NCBI RefSeq assembly: GCF_947179165.1
Contig: NC_077238.1
Location: 77,033,757-77,097,756 of the forward strand
From: Solanum dulcamara
Taxonomy: Eukaryota > Streptophyta > Magnoliopsida > Solanales > Solanaceae
Direction of reading: 5' to 3'
DNA: 64,000 nt
Positions 44,132 through 56,300 of the stretch are shown here, piece after piece (position 1 is the stretch's first letter; every line of letters starts with the position of its first letter). The notes under the pieces are model-generated. The model saw only the letters and a list, made by a program, of their open reading frames with translations. It had not been told where the DNA came from and did no database searches. Position numbers and translations under genes: made by a program.

Positions 44132-45591
44132 CAGTGATATACTTTTGGACCAAGATGAAAATGAGTTTCTTTCCTTGTATCAAACTAAATAAAGAAGGAA
44201 ACGTGATTAAATAGAAGTATCAAAAAGCCCTTTGACATGATCAAAACATTGACTATCTCCTATCATTTGTTGCAAAATTGAAATTAATTTTTAATAGAAG
44301 ATTAGCAAACATGCATTAGCACTAACAAAAATTAGAGAATAGTAAATGTCTATAATTAGGAAATCTTGGCATATTCTTGTGATCATTGCATACTTCATGA
44401 ATTCTATTTTTCTACTTTATAATTTTCAATTGCTTGTTTAAATGAAGTCTTGATCAAGAAGCTGATTAGTCATTTCATTTGTGATGGATTCACTTGTATT
44501 ATTAAAATTAGTACTTATATTATTTACGCTTTTGACTAAGCAGAACAGAAATAGTTGCAGACACGTCCTATGAAGTAAAGTCTTCTAACTATACTAAAGG
44601 AATGTTACTTTGTATTTGGCTTCTTTTTTTTAAAAAGCGGACACTTAAACTGGTTAGGATATTCCATTTAGATATTTGAACTAAACGACGTTGTTCAATT
44701 GTGCATGTCAACTCCTGATGAAGTGTTCCAATTAATTTTGGAGAAAAAATATTGTGTGTTTTCATTCGTCTTTTAGATAGCTAAGTTAATCACATAAAAT
44801 ATGTCATCTTTTTTAATTGAATATTTTTATAGCTATGATTTCACCTACGATAATCATATAATAAACGATGTGTGAATTGTAATTGATTGTGACTTGTGAA
44901 ACCTGTAATAATCAATTTAATACAAAGCAACATTACAAAATATAATCCATGTAGCATGAATTTGAGGAGGGTTTTATTCAATTGCAAAAATAAGACTTTG
45001 GTGGTACAATCTCTTTTTAAAAAATACATATTATAGGAATATCCAGTATCTCCTAGGAATATGGAAGTTGACTCACACCAAGTCCAAGTTTTTTCTTCCT
45101 CTTGAGATTAAATTAATATAGCTAATTTCATACAAAAAAAAAATTAAAAAAAAAACAAATAATACATGTTTGGCAGCTTTTACTCTAATCTAGAACGCAA
45201 TAACACCACAAAAATGTTGAACAAAGTAATTGGATAAAAAATATATATAATTATTGTTTGATCAGCTTATATGCATATCTCGATTAATTTTATAAATATT
45301 TATTATTTCTTATAAAAACACATATCAGTAATTTAATCCATCAATACTTGAACCAATAAAAAGAAATTACGTGATAATTAATTTCTAAGATCAATAGAAA
45401 AAAGATTGCATTAAACAAAAATACATCCTCTGTCCCTTAATAAATTAGGGGATATACAGAACATGAGAGCCAAACATCTTATATTTTCATTCAATTTCAG
45501 TTGGTCAATGTTTGAGAATTATAAAATTATACATTTACAAACTGCTTAAAACTACATTAAAGTAATATACATCACTAATATTTAGAAACTA
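44132..45591. other. Upstream and intergenic AT-rich region
   Basis: The proximal part (44132-44300) is the promoter side of the U-box kinase and has TATA-like CTATTTAATC and TTTATTTAGT on the minus strand. The remainder shows no gene and no repeat I can name. Confidence 0.5.
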
Positions 45592-45972
45592 AGGGTGTGT
45601 GTCGTACGAAGGAACATATTTTTCATTAAAATATTTTCTTAAAAATAAGTAATTTTTCTACTTATTTTCTTGTGTTTGATAATATAAATAAGCAGAAAAT
45701 ATTATCCTAAATATATTTATAAATTTAGGCAAACACTATAGGGGTGGGGTATGTAGGGGTGGTTGGAGTCGGGGCTATGTCTGTGGGTGTGGAGGTGGGG
45801 TGTTTTGGAGGATAGGGAGGAGACAATTAGTCGGAGTACCACCTATTTTATCTATTTTTATTAGGTAAGTGATTTTTCTTCTTTTTACTAGATTTATTTT
45901 CCTAAAAAAAGATTTTGTTCAACCAAATATTTTTTTAAAATAGAAATATTTATGTACCAAACACAATACCCT
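45592..45972. mobile_element. hAT-like MITE with G-rich core
   Basis: Left end AGGGTGTGTGTCGTACGAAG and right end, in reverse complement, AGGGTATTGTGTTTGGTACA are imperfect inverted repeats of the TTTGGTA type common in hAT MITEs. The centre (about 45740-45815) has many GGGG/GGG runs on the + strand, capable of G-quadruplex formation. A matching 8-bp TSD is not clear (flanks share TAGAAA). Confidence 0.6.
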
Positions 45973-46046
45973 GAGTAGAAATATAAATATTGAAATAAGA
46001 TGGTAGACAATCAAGCAAGCAAGCATTATTCCTCAATTCTTTATAT

Positions 46047-46340
46047 TATAAGAATTATGCTTTTGAACTGCCAGTAATTTTATTTTATTGCTTAGTTTTT
46101 GAATAAATTCAAGTTAATAGTTGGTTAGCTAGTTTTTTCTATTTACTAGTAATTAGTTTATTAAGACATTTTGGAGAGATATTCTAGGCTAGTTTACCAT
46201 TATCTTTTTACTGTTTTTGTTCTTATAAATATAGAGTTCAAGAAAGTAAAATAAAATAATTATCTTTGGCCTCATTGCAGAATTTTTCTCTCAAAGTCTT
46301 TCTCTATTATTTTCTTAAGTTCTTTATTGAAAAAACAACA
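46047..46340 (+). repeat. 5' LTR of the Ale-like element
   Basis: 294 bp, aligned with 47740-48032 with roughly 20 differences by eye. Contains TTATAAATATAGAG (TATA region) near 46227. Confidence 0.8.
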
Positions 46341-46373
46341 ATTGATATCTAGAGTTTTTTTCTTGAGGGACCT

Positions 46374-47605
46374 ATGAGTGGAAAAATGGATTCCGAAAAT
46401 AGTTTTTCACGAATGGCTCCTCCTATTTTTGATGATGAGAACTATCAACTATGGGCTGCGAGAATGGAAGTCTACTTGGAGGCTCTTGATCTTTGGGAAG
46501 CCGTGGAAGAGGATTATGAAGTTAAGTCGCTGCCTAATAATCCAATCGTGGCCCAAATCAAGAGTCACAAGAAAAAAAAATCATTAAGTCCAAGGCAAAA
46601 GCAACTTTATTTGTTGTTATTTCAACAACTATTTTTACGAGAATTATGACTCTCGCATCACCAAAATAAATTTGGGACTATCTGAAGAAAGAATATGCTG
46701 GAGATGAAAGAATACGGTGAATGAAGGTATTAAATTTAATAAGGGAATTCGAATTGCAGAGAATGAAAGAGTCAGAAATGGTCAAGGAATACTTTGACAG
46801 ATTGTTTGGTATTGTTAACAAGGTAAGATTGCTAGGCACATAATTTAAAGATTCAAGAATTGTTGAAAAAATTCTTGTAATGGTGCCTGAAAGATATGAA
46901 GCATGTATAACTACTTTGGAAAATACACAAGATCTGTCCAGAATTACCTTAGCAGAATTGTTAAATTCTTTGCAGGCACAGGAACAAAAGAGGCTTATGA
47001 GACAAGATGGCATGGCTGAAGAAGCACTAGCAGCCAACCACAAAACTCAAAGCAAGGACAAATTCTTAAAAAATTACCCACCTTGTCAACACTGTGGCAG
47101 AAATGGACATCCTCCATATAAGTGTTGGAAGAGAACAGATGCACAGTGCAAGATCTGCAAACAACTTGGTCATGAAACTGTAATTTGCAAAATTAAATTT
47201 CAAAAAGATGAAGCAGTTGCCCAAGTCACCACTGAAGAAGAAGAAGACTACTTATTTGTGGCAACGTACTTTTCAACCAAAAAATCTGTTTTTTGGATGA
47301 TTGATAGTGGTTGTACAAACCAAATGACATATGACAGAAATCTTTTTAAAGAGTTTGTGTCTATGAAAAATAAGAAAGTCAGAATTGGAAATGGTGACCA
47401 TATTCATGCAAAAGGGAAAGGGTGTGTTGCAATCAATTCAAGTTCAGTTACAAAAATAATTGAAAATGTTCTTTATGTGCCTAATATTGATAAAAGTTTA
47501 TTGAGTGTTGGTCAGTTAATGGAAAAAAAATTAAATTATTATTTGGGGACAAATAATGTCGGATCTTTAATTCTACTAAGCAAGAGATTTTACAAGTTGA
47601 AATGA
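46374..47605 (+). pseudogene. Gag-protease remnant of the Ale-like element
   Basis: Gag opens MSGKMDSENSFSRMAPPIF, DDENYQLWAARMEVYLEALD (typical copia gag N-terminus). After a stop near 46648 and small disruptions it reads WDYLKKEYAGDERIR and later ILVMVPERYEACITTLENTQ. Two zinc knuckles follow (CQHCGRNGHPPYKC at about 47087-47128; CKICKQLGHETVIC at about 47150-47191), then a protease with DSGCTNQMT near 47302 and NVLYVPNIDKSLLSVGQL. It stops at 47605. The last 130 bp before the 3' LTR (DELTDLFMRSI) look like the end of RNase H, so the deletion joins protease or early integrase to the RNase H tail. Confidence 0.8.
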
Positions 47606-47739
47606 GAGATAAAAGCTTCTCATTTAATCCAACAGAAGATACACACAAGTCTTGCAAGACAAAAGATGAATTGACAGATTTGTTCATGAGGTCAATTCAA
47701 GCCAAGTCTAGAATCTGTAACTTCTCAAGTAAGGAGGAC

Positions 47740-48032
47740 TGTTAGACTTATGCTTTTAAACTGCAATAATTTTATTTTACTGCTTAGTTTTTGAATAAAT
47801 CCAAGTTAATAGTTGGTTAGCTAGTTTTTTCTATTTAATAATAATTAGTTTATTAAGATATTTTGCAAAGATATTCTAGGCTAGTTTGCCATTATCTTTT
47901 TACTGTTTTTGTTTTTATAAATGTAGAGTTCAAGAAAGTAAAATAAAATAATTCTCTTTGGCCTCATTGCAGTATTTTTCTCTCAAAGTCTTTGTCTGTT
48001 ATTTTCTTACGTTCTTTATTGAAAAACCAACA
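47740..48032 (+). repeat. 3' LTR of the Ale-like element
   Basis: 293 bp, starts TGTTAGACTTATGC right after the purine tract and ends ACCAACA. Followed almost directly by the SINE at 48041. Confidence 0.8.
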
Positions 48033-48040
48033 ATAACCAA

Positions 48041-48228
48041 TATCGGTTGTGATTTAGTGGTGGAATTGCTCCATTTTTAACAAGAGGCCTCGGGTTTGAG
48101 CTTTGGGTATGAAGAAAATCTTGTTGGGGATACCACCTCGGATGGGCCTTAGCGCCCTGCAATGCGCAATCCGAATTTAGTCGGAACTTCAATGCAGACT
48201 CCAGACATCAGGTGAAAACCAAAAAACT
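48041..48228 (+). mobile_element. tRNA-derived SINE
   Basis: A-box-like TGTGATTTAGTGG (48049-48061), B-box-like GGTTTGAGCTTTGG (48093-48106), a body with CCTCGGATGGGCC and GAATTTAGTCGGAACTTCAA, ending CAGGTGAAAACCAAAAAA. This layout and the final part match the Solanaceae SolS group as I know it. A TSD is not clear. Confidence 0.7.
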
Positions 48229-48491
48229 CTTTATATTGTAACTGGGGTCATTTGATATAAAGTCTTTTATTTAGAGAAATCAATATAGTTAGAATTATTT
48301 TTACACTTATTGCAACTTTCTTCTTCATCCAGGTTTGGGAATATGGCTACACTTTGTGGAAATTTCATAGTCATATTTACAACTTAATTAAGTACAATTG
48401 TAAATGCATGTCCTGTTAAAATCTCAGTCCATAACTTACTCATCATGTAATTAATATGAATCAGTTAATTGTTTATAGGAATAAGTGAGTA

Positions 48492-48731
48492 CTCCCTCCA
48501 TCTTATTTTATGTGGCATTTTTTTACTTGGTCCGGTGTTTACGGAAAAAAAGAAAGATTTTTAAAATTTGTTGTCTAAAATAATCTGTAGATATTTATGT
48601 TGCTGAGATTCATTTTATTAAGAGTAAAAGGGGAATTTTAAAGTTAAATTATTTTTCATTATAGAAAGATGATATTCTTTTTGGGACAAACTGGAAAAAA
48701 AAGAATGACACATAAAATGAAAAAGAGGGGG
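48492..48731. mobile_element. Stowaway-type MITE
   Basis: 240 bp with a CTCCCTCCATCTTATTTTAT left end and a right end ATAAAATGAAAAAGAGGGGG, flanked by TA on both sides (48490-48491 and 48732-48733). These are the hallmarks of Tc1/mariner Stowaway elements. The right end has diverged from the expected GGAGGGAG. Confidence 0.8.
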
Positions 48732-48733
48732 TA

Positions 48734-49549
48734 ATATTTATTTCAATGAATCATATATATGTTCGATCAATGTATACAAAATAGGCAGCCTACAAAATAT
48801 AAATGTGCATATGCATTCTGATGCTGGTTTTAAGTACGTCCAATCACAAACTACACGAACGTCTCCAGTCATACTTTAGTATCACATCATAGACCTTCAC
48901 CCCAATTCTATCTTTTTTATTATCCCTTTTGTTATGAAAAATTATCCATTACATCGATGCACAAAAAAAGAGAATGAACCAATAATCCCTCACCAAAGGT
49001 TGTGGGGGATGAATATGATTTCTCCCCCCTTAATTATATATATAGATCTCGAATACGAGCTCTGAAAATGGTAAAATTCTTGAGAAAGTAATTTCCTTTT
49101 TAATGAGTAAGTGACACGAATATTAATCGGAACGATAAAACAAACATCGAATGAGATAATCGAAAGAATATACTAACCAATAGTCTAAGGCTGACATATT
49201 GATTTTTTAATTTGTATCACATATGGTACTAGATGTGTGTTTTCACTCTGGGTATATGGACATTACTGGTGTACATTCTCCTGTTTTAAATGAAGTTATA
49301 GCTATAAGTTATTGCTTCAACAAGCTATCTAGCTATAAGAAATACTGATAGGTCAAAAAAAATCATATTTGTCTTTGTAGGGTTGTAACGTTTTACGTTT
49401 TCAATAGCAGCTTCTTACTTTATTTTTTTTCTAAATAAGTCATCAAAATTATTGTTGTAATATTTAGTGATGTCTTGTGGCACTACTCTCTTTCATGGAC
49501 ATTCAAGAAGAAGCAAAGTGCACAAATAATTGATTTTGGAACTATCATT
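48734..49549. other. AT-rich intergenic DNA
   Basis: No gene or repeat recognised between the Stowaway MITE and the Sirevirus LTR. Confidence 0.55.
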
Positions 49550-50371
49550 TAAGTCATACTCACTGATAGAATATTTGAGTCCACCACATGAGTTAGGGGA
49601 ACCAGGTCCCGTGACACAATCAGTTAACAGAATGCTCAAATTAAGTGCAAAAGGTAAAATGACACACAATGTTTACGTGAAAATCTCCTTGCGAGGAAGG
49701 AAAAACCAAGACCTGACCCTTAGGATTTAGCTACCAAACTTTACCAAGGTGCAAGAACAAAGTAAACTATTACAACCTATTGTACCTAGTTACTAACCCT
49801 CTTCACCCCTTTGCTTGCAACATCACTATTACAAGCCTCAAGCCCAAGCAATGTCACTATTGTCCACTACACCATTGCCTCTCAATGATGTAGACTTTTC
49901 AAACACACTTCAAAACTAACTCTAGTAATAAAGTCACAGTAAAATAATACATCAGCAAATAATCAAGATTCCTTTATACATCAACTGATTTTATAATATT
50001 ACACATAAGACTCAAAACTACGATAAAGCTAAAACGAAGAGTATCTTGAGCAGCTCTATTAGGTCCCGTGAAACTTTTTTTGAAGTTTTTCTTTTCTTGA
50101 GAGAGCACCAACATACGTTCTTGATTGTTAATTCTTGGAGAGAAAACTGACTAACTTTATAGTACAAGGTTTTAGTATATTCGTTGGAGATCCACTACCT
50201 AAGATGCATTTGTTTGCTTTAAGTATGCTATCTTAGCTGGTTCTACCAACCACAGTAGAAAATGGCAGCTTTACAACTGGCTAGTATGCAACTTGACTTG
50301 CTCATGGGACCAAGTCGACCAAGTCCGTGTATCATGTCATATAGTTTGTTGATCATCAAAATTAAATAATA
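49550..50371 (-). repeat. 3' LTR of a Sirevirus (approximate limits)
   Basis: In element orientation a purine tract inside TCATCATCAAAAAGAGGGAA (about 50375-50394) precedes the LTR. The ATCATCAAAAAG...GGA sequence before the 3' LTR is typical of SIRE/Maximus copia. LTR text includes GACTTGGTCGACTTGGTCCC and GGGACCTGGTTCCC. The outer (left) boundary is uncertain within about 49540-49615, as no partner LTR is in the window. Confidence 0.6.
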
Positions 50372-50685
50372 TTTTCCCTCTTTTTGATGATGACAAACTA
50401 TGCAAGCCAACAAATGTTCCCCCTATCAACAATATCTTCCCTTGCGTTTGTTTCCCTCTATTCTACTTAGATTGGTCTAGCAGAAAAACACAGAAACTTC
50501 CCATCCTAAGTCAGTCACACACCTTCCCTCTTTTGGAATCATAAAAAAGGAACATAGTAAACCAAACTAGTACAGTCTACAAGCATGTAAATCCATGGCC
50601 ACTAGGGCAACACTGAACATGAGTAGGATCAGTAGAAAGACAAGAATCAGGCAGTAGAACAAACCATCAACAAGTTCATATTAAA
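50372..50685 (-). mobile_element. Sirevirus 3' internal segment
   Basis: Non-coding piece between the Sirevirus 3' LTR and the chromovirus insertion, ending with the TSD ttaaa at 50681-50685. It joins sequence at 60641 onward on the other side of the nested element. Confidence 0.65.
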
Positions 50686-53127
50686 TGTAACACCCCTCAA
50701 ATTTTCCCTAAGATTCGGGCCTTCTTTGTGCACGTGTGGGGCCCATTGTATTTATTTCGAAGTACGTGCTTGAGTTAAAATGAGTCCCTGAGGAGTTTAA
50801 GAGCGTTGGAAGTGATGTGGGTCATTGAGGACCCCTAGGACCGAGCTAAGTCCAAAAGATCCGTCGTGGCTAAGTTTAGGACGAGTTCACATAAGGGTCG
50901 ACTATCAATGACCCTATCGTTTGAACGACTTCAATCCGGGTGGCCCACGACCTATCAAATTAAAGGTCGTCGAGTCTTCTTTCCAACACCACCAAGAACG
51001 TAGATTTTAGAGTTCGAGGCCAAAAGATATGACGATCCGAAGACAAACTAGCACGACAGGGATTTCATTTTGTCCTGGGTTACCACTGCTGGGGAGATGG
51101 CCCTGGCGCCGTAAGGGAGCGACGCGCCACTATCGCACCAGGAACATGCCTCAGTAGTTTGGTCCCTGGTGCGACGCGCCACTAAAAGTGTGCAGGGTTT
51201 TTGGGGCCAAATTCCCAAAATTTGGAACAATAGGCTTGGCGCTGTAAGGGCGCGATGCGCCACTATCGCGCCAGGAACATGCCTCAGTAGTTTGGTCTCT
51301 GGCGCGGCGCGCCACTAAAAGTTGTGCAGGTTTTAGGCGAAATTGGCCTTGGCGCTGTAAGGGCGCGACGCGCCACTATCGTGCCAAGGGCGTTTTAGCC
51401 TATTTTCAGAACATTTTGAGGAGGGGCAATTTGGGAACTTACCCAATTATATATATGTAGCCCTTGGCCTTTTGGGAACTCATTTTGGCAGCCCTCACTC
51501 TCTCTCTAAAAAGCCCTAAGAGCTCCTCTCCCTTCTCTCTACTCTTCTTCTCCATTTCCAACAAAGGAGTCCAAGAAGCTTCAAGATTAGAGTCCTCCAT
51601 TAAAGACCCAACCTCAAGGTTTTCTTCAAGTCTTCACTAAGGTATGTAAGGCTAACCAAAACATGGGTTGAGTCCACCCATGTGCCCTATTCTTGTTATA
51701 AGGTTAGATATCCATGAAAATAGAGTTTCTTTGTATGGTACATGTTTGAATGAGTATTGTTCCCATTTCATTTAATTATTGATGTGTTAATGTTGTTGAG
51801 CTAAGAGGTTCCTAAAATGAGCCCTTATATGAGTATGAGATGATGAAGGAATGAGTTGATAAATATGTTTGTTGGTCTTATTAATTATGTAGATTTGATA
51901 GAGTATACTATCTTCTTAAGCATGTTGCCTATTATAAGAATGTTGATTTGAAGTCTTGAAGATGTGATGAGTCATAAAGATTTTTCTCAAATGGATGGAG
52001 GTAATGATTGATTTTATATCTAGATGATGTGTATATATGCATTTTAACACTTCCTTGAAGATATGATTGAGATTGAGCATTTGAGATTGAGACTTGATTG
52101 TGATAGAGTTGATGAGTTGACAAGGTTGTAATGAAACTTGTCGATGTGATTTGATTGAATTGATTGGATGGAGTTTTATGAGCATTGAGTCTTGGAAGGA
52201 GTATCGAGCACCGAATTGGGCAAGAGTATAGTCCATACTCGAACCCAATAACTGCGTCGCCATACGTAGGAGGGATAGAACCGTTAAAGTCGGATGCTTC
52301 CCCAAGAGATTTGTCCTGACATTATAGGACTTGGTTGGATTGGATCCATGATTTGATGACTCATTCATGCCCTGGCAAGGTATGAGCGGACGCGGCAACA
52401 ACGTCGGTTTGTTGTACTTTCACTGGCTCATAAGTGATGGTTGTCGGTTAAGAGAAACTCCCAAATAGGTGTTGATAGTACTCTGAGTCGGATTGAGTTG
52501 ATTGTGTATGATTGGTCCCGTCTAAATCATATCCTTGTTTAGACTTAGGACATTTGATTAAGTTGTCACCCTTTTGAGATTGAGATCCCGAGTTGATTGA
52601 TTATTTCTTGATGTTCGTTGTATTCGGCCATTTTACATACTCGTACATTCCATGTACTGATGCCATTTGGCCTGCATCGTTTCATGATGCAGAGACAGGT
52701 ACTAGAGATCATCAACCGGCGCTCCGTTGAAGATCCACTTACACTCCAGCCAGTCGGTGAGTCCTCCTAGTTCCCGGAGGATATTGGTCCTTCCTGTACA
52801 GTTTTTGATTGTCTTTTTTTTTTTGTTTTTGGATTGTCGGTAGCCATGGGCTTGTCATTGGCACCTTTTAGACTTGAATAGAGGCTTCATAGACTGAGAT
52901 GTGAGGAGGTCGAGCGGTCATCTTGAGGATTCCTATTTTGATTATCGTCTTGATTGTAAATGTTTGGCCTTCGACCCTTATGATATGAGAAGTATTTTCT
53001 TAAATTGAGTTTTCTGCTAATAGAATGTGCTTGAATGAATGAGTGATTCTACCAAGTGGTTCGCTCGGAGGTCAGAGATGGCCTTCGGGTGCCGGTTACG
53101 TCTAGGGTACCCTCCCGGGGCGTGATA
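50686..53127 (+). repeat. 5' LTR of the chromovirus (2442 bp)
   Basis: Ends TGATA instead of TGACA (a C-to-T change at the final CA). Has four or five GC-rich palindromic GCGCGACGCGCCACTA units at about 51105-51390, a plant-type TATA (ATTATATATATG) near 51445 and a pyrimidine-rich CTCTCTCTC segment at about 51498. Confidence 0.93.
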
Positions 53128-53131
53128 AACA

Positions 53132-53143
53132 TGGTATCAGAGC
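53132..53143 (+). promoter_or_regulatory. Primer binding site (initiator tRNA-Met)
   Basis: TGGTATCAGAGC, four bases after the 5' LTR, complementary to the 3' end of the plant initiator methionine tRNA. Confidence 0.9.
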
Positions 53144-53344
53144 ACAGAGTTCAAGTGTCCTAGGGAGTCTATGAAGCCGTGTCTAGTAGAGTCTGGCTTA
53201 TGGGTGTGTTGTGCACCACACTTATAAGCAGGAGGCTATAGGACATTAGGAATTGTTTCACTTCTTTCATACTCTGAATTCGTGCGATGGAGTTGAACTC
53301 CATGAAACTTCCTTTCTAATTCGTGCGTTCATACGTTACAGATA

Positions 53345-56300
53345 ATGCCTCCTAAACGTACCGCTAGCCAGAGGAATGTGGATAATGCAGGGATGCCACA
53401 GTCAGAGGCACGCCCAGCAAGGGCTAGAGGCCGACCCGCGAGATATGCGGAGGCACCTCAAGTGCCATCTACTCCACCTGCACCCACATCAGAAGCTGAA
53501 TTTCGAGGGGCAATTGCCATGCTCACTCAACTAATGGCCGCCCGAAGCGGCAATCAAAATTCGCCGACTCTCAGCTCTAGTTCCCAGGAGCCATCTGCTG
53601 CCACTAGAATTAGAGACTTTCTGAGGATGAACCCACCGGCATTTACGGGTTCTAAGGTTGATGAAGATCCCCAGAATTTCATTGATGAAATGTGGAAGAT
53701 TCTAAAAGCTATGCACGCTACAGAAATCGAGGGGGTCGAGTTGGTGTCTTATCAACTCAAAGATGTGGCAAATATTTGGTATAACCAATGGGAGCAAAGT
53801 AGGGGTGAAGATGCTGAACCTACTAGATGGGATGAATTCGAGGGGGCTTTTCTTGACAACTTCTTTCCCCGAGAATTGAGGGAAGCGAAGGTGGAGGAAT
53901 TTGTTAATCTAAAGCAGGAAGGTATGTCGGTTAAGGAGTATGGCCTAAGGTTCATCCAGCTGTCCAGGTATGCTCTAGAAATGATTCCTGATGTGAGATC
54001 GAAGATGAGGAAGTTCGTCTCCGGATTAGGGAGGCATGTGAAGAAGGAATGCAAGGCAGCATTGTTGATCTCGGATATGGACCTTTCCAGATTAATGGTG
54101 TATTCTCAACAGGTAGAGGAGGAGAAGAGAAAAGACAGAGAAGAGCACCTGAGCAAAAAGGCAAGGTCATATGGGCAAGAGAATGAGCAGAGGCAGGGCA
54201 ATGGCAACAGGTCTTTCTTCCAGAAGAGGCCTTCCACCTATGCCTCATCTACCGCCAGTGCACCGATGCCGCAGAACAGGTATGATCGGCAGGGACAAAG
54301 TCGCTAGAATTTCAGGCCACGAAGTTCTCAACCCCAAGCTAGCATGGGTCAGGGTGCGCAGGGGAAACCACCATGTGTCAAGTATGGTAAGCTTCACTTG
54401 GGAGAGTGCAGAGTGGGAGGGATGGGCTGTTATAAATACGGCCAGATAGACCATTTTCAGAAAGAGTGCCCAGCATGGGGGAACAGAGCCCGGTCTTCTG
54501 CCACCGCACCCCCAGCTAGGGGTAATTAGAGGGGCACTACTCTAGGTACGAGTGGAGGTACGAACCGCCTATATGCCATGGGTAGCCGCCAAGATCAGGA
54601 GAACTCTCCAAACGTCGTGACGGGTATGATTCGAGTCTCTTCCTTTGATTGTTATGTATTGATGGATCCAGGTGCCACCTTATCTTTTGTAACTCCCTAT
54701 GTGGCTAGTAAGTTCAATAAAATCCCTGAACGTCTTCTTGAGCCCTTTTGTGTGGCCACTCCTGTCGGTGATTCTGTCTTAGCTGAGAGAGTTTATAGAG
54801 ATTGCACTGTGTCAATTCATCACAGGGACACCTTAGCTGACTTGGTTGAGTTAGACATGGTTGATTTCGACGTGATCCTTGGTATGGACTGGCTTTATGT
54901 CTGCTATGCCTCTATTGATTGTAGAACTCAAATTGTCACATTCAGATTCCCGAATGAGGCTGTCATAGTATGGAGGGGTAGTCCTATTGCGCCTAAGGGT
55001 AAGTTTATTTCATACCTTAGGGCCAGGAAACTAATCTCAAAAGGGTGTATCTATCACCTTGTCTGAGTGAAAGATGACAGCATGGAACCTCCATCCCTTG
55101 AGTCAGTTCCGATTGTCAACGAGTTTCCGGATGTCTTTCCTGAAGATCTGCCTGGAGTCCCTCCTGATAGGGAGATCGACTTCGGGGTTGATATTCTTCC
55201 TGATACCCAGCCTATCTCAATTCCCCCATATAGAATGGCTCCGGCCGAGTTGAAGGAGTTGAAGGAGCAGCTGAAGGACTTGTTAGATAAGGGATTCATT
55301 AGGTCGAGTATCTCGCCATGGGGTGCTCCGGTCCTATTTGTGCGGAAGAAGGATGGGTCCCTTAGAATGTGTATCGACTACAGGCAGTTGAATAAAGTCA
55401 CTGTGAAGAACAAATACCCTCTCCCCAGAATAGATGACTTATTCGACCAACTTCAAGGTGCCACTTGTTTCTCAAAGATAGACTTGAAATCCGGCTACCA
55501 CCAGTTGAAGGTGAGAGAATGCGATGTTCCGAAGACTGCTTTCCGGACTCGTTATGGCCACTTTGATTTTTTGGTCATGTCTTTTGGGCTGACTAATGCT
55601 CCTGCTGCTTTTATGGATCTCATGAACTGAGTATTCAAACCGTATCTTGATATGTTTGTGATTGTATTCATAGATGATATACTGGTTTACTCCAAGAATG
55701 AAGAGGAGCACGCCTATCATCTTAGAGTCGTTCTACAAACTTTGAGGGACGAGGTATTGTATGCAAAGTTCTCTAAATGTGAATTTTGGCTTGCATCGGT
55801 GGCCTTCTTAGGCCACATTGTATCTGGAGATGGTATTCAAGTGGATGCTCAGAAAATAGAAGCTGTGAAGAATTGGCCTAGACCCACATCCCCAACAGAG
55901 ATAAGAAGCTTTCTGGGCTTGGCCGGGTACTATCGAAGGTTTGTAGAGGGATTCTCATCCATATCATCACCATTGACTAAGCTGACCCAAAAGAAGGCTA
56001 AGTTCCAATGGTCTAATGCTTGTGAGGAGAGTTTCCAGAAATTGAAGACCAAGTTAACCACTGCTCCTGTTCTAACTTTGCCCGATGGAACAGAAGGTTT
56101 TGTGATTTATTGTGATGCCTCCAGAATTGGTTTGGGTTGTGTGTTGATGCAAAGGGGGAAGGTGATAGCCTATGCTTCAAGACAGCTTAAGCTTCATGAG
56201 AGGAATTACCAAACTCATGACCTTGAGCTAGCAGCTGTGGTGTTTGCACTTAAAATCTGGCGCCACTACCTGTATGGAGTGCATATCGATGTATTCACCG

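Larger units (their letters stand above)
46047..48032 (+). mobile_element. Ale-like mini copia retrotransposon (2 kb)
   Basis: Two similar LTRs (46047-46340 and 47740-48032, ends TGTTAGA...CAACA; the 5' copy starts TATAAGA) surround only gag, the protease and a short tail. Degenerate primer site TTGATATCTAGAG at about 46342. Polypurine tract AAGTAAGGAGGAC at 47727-47739. Integrase, RT and RNase H are absent. Flanks do not match as a TSD. A deletion derivative that would need an autonomous helper. Confidence 0.8.
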
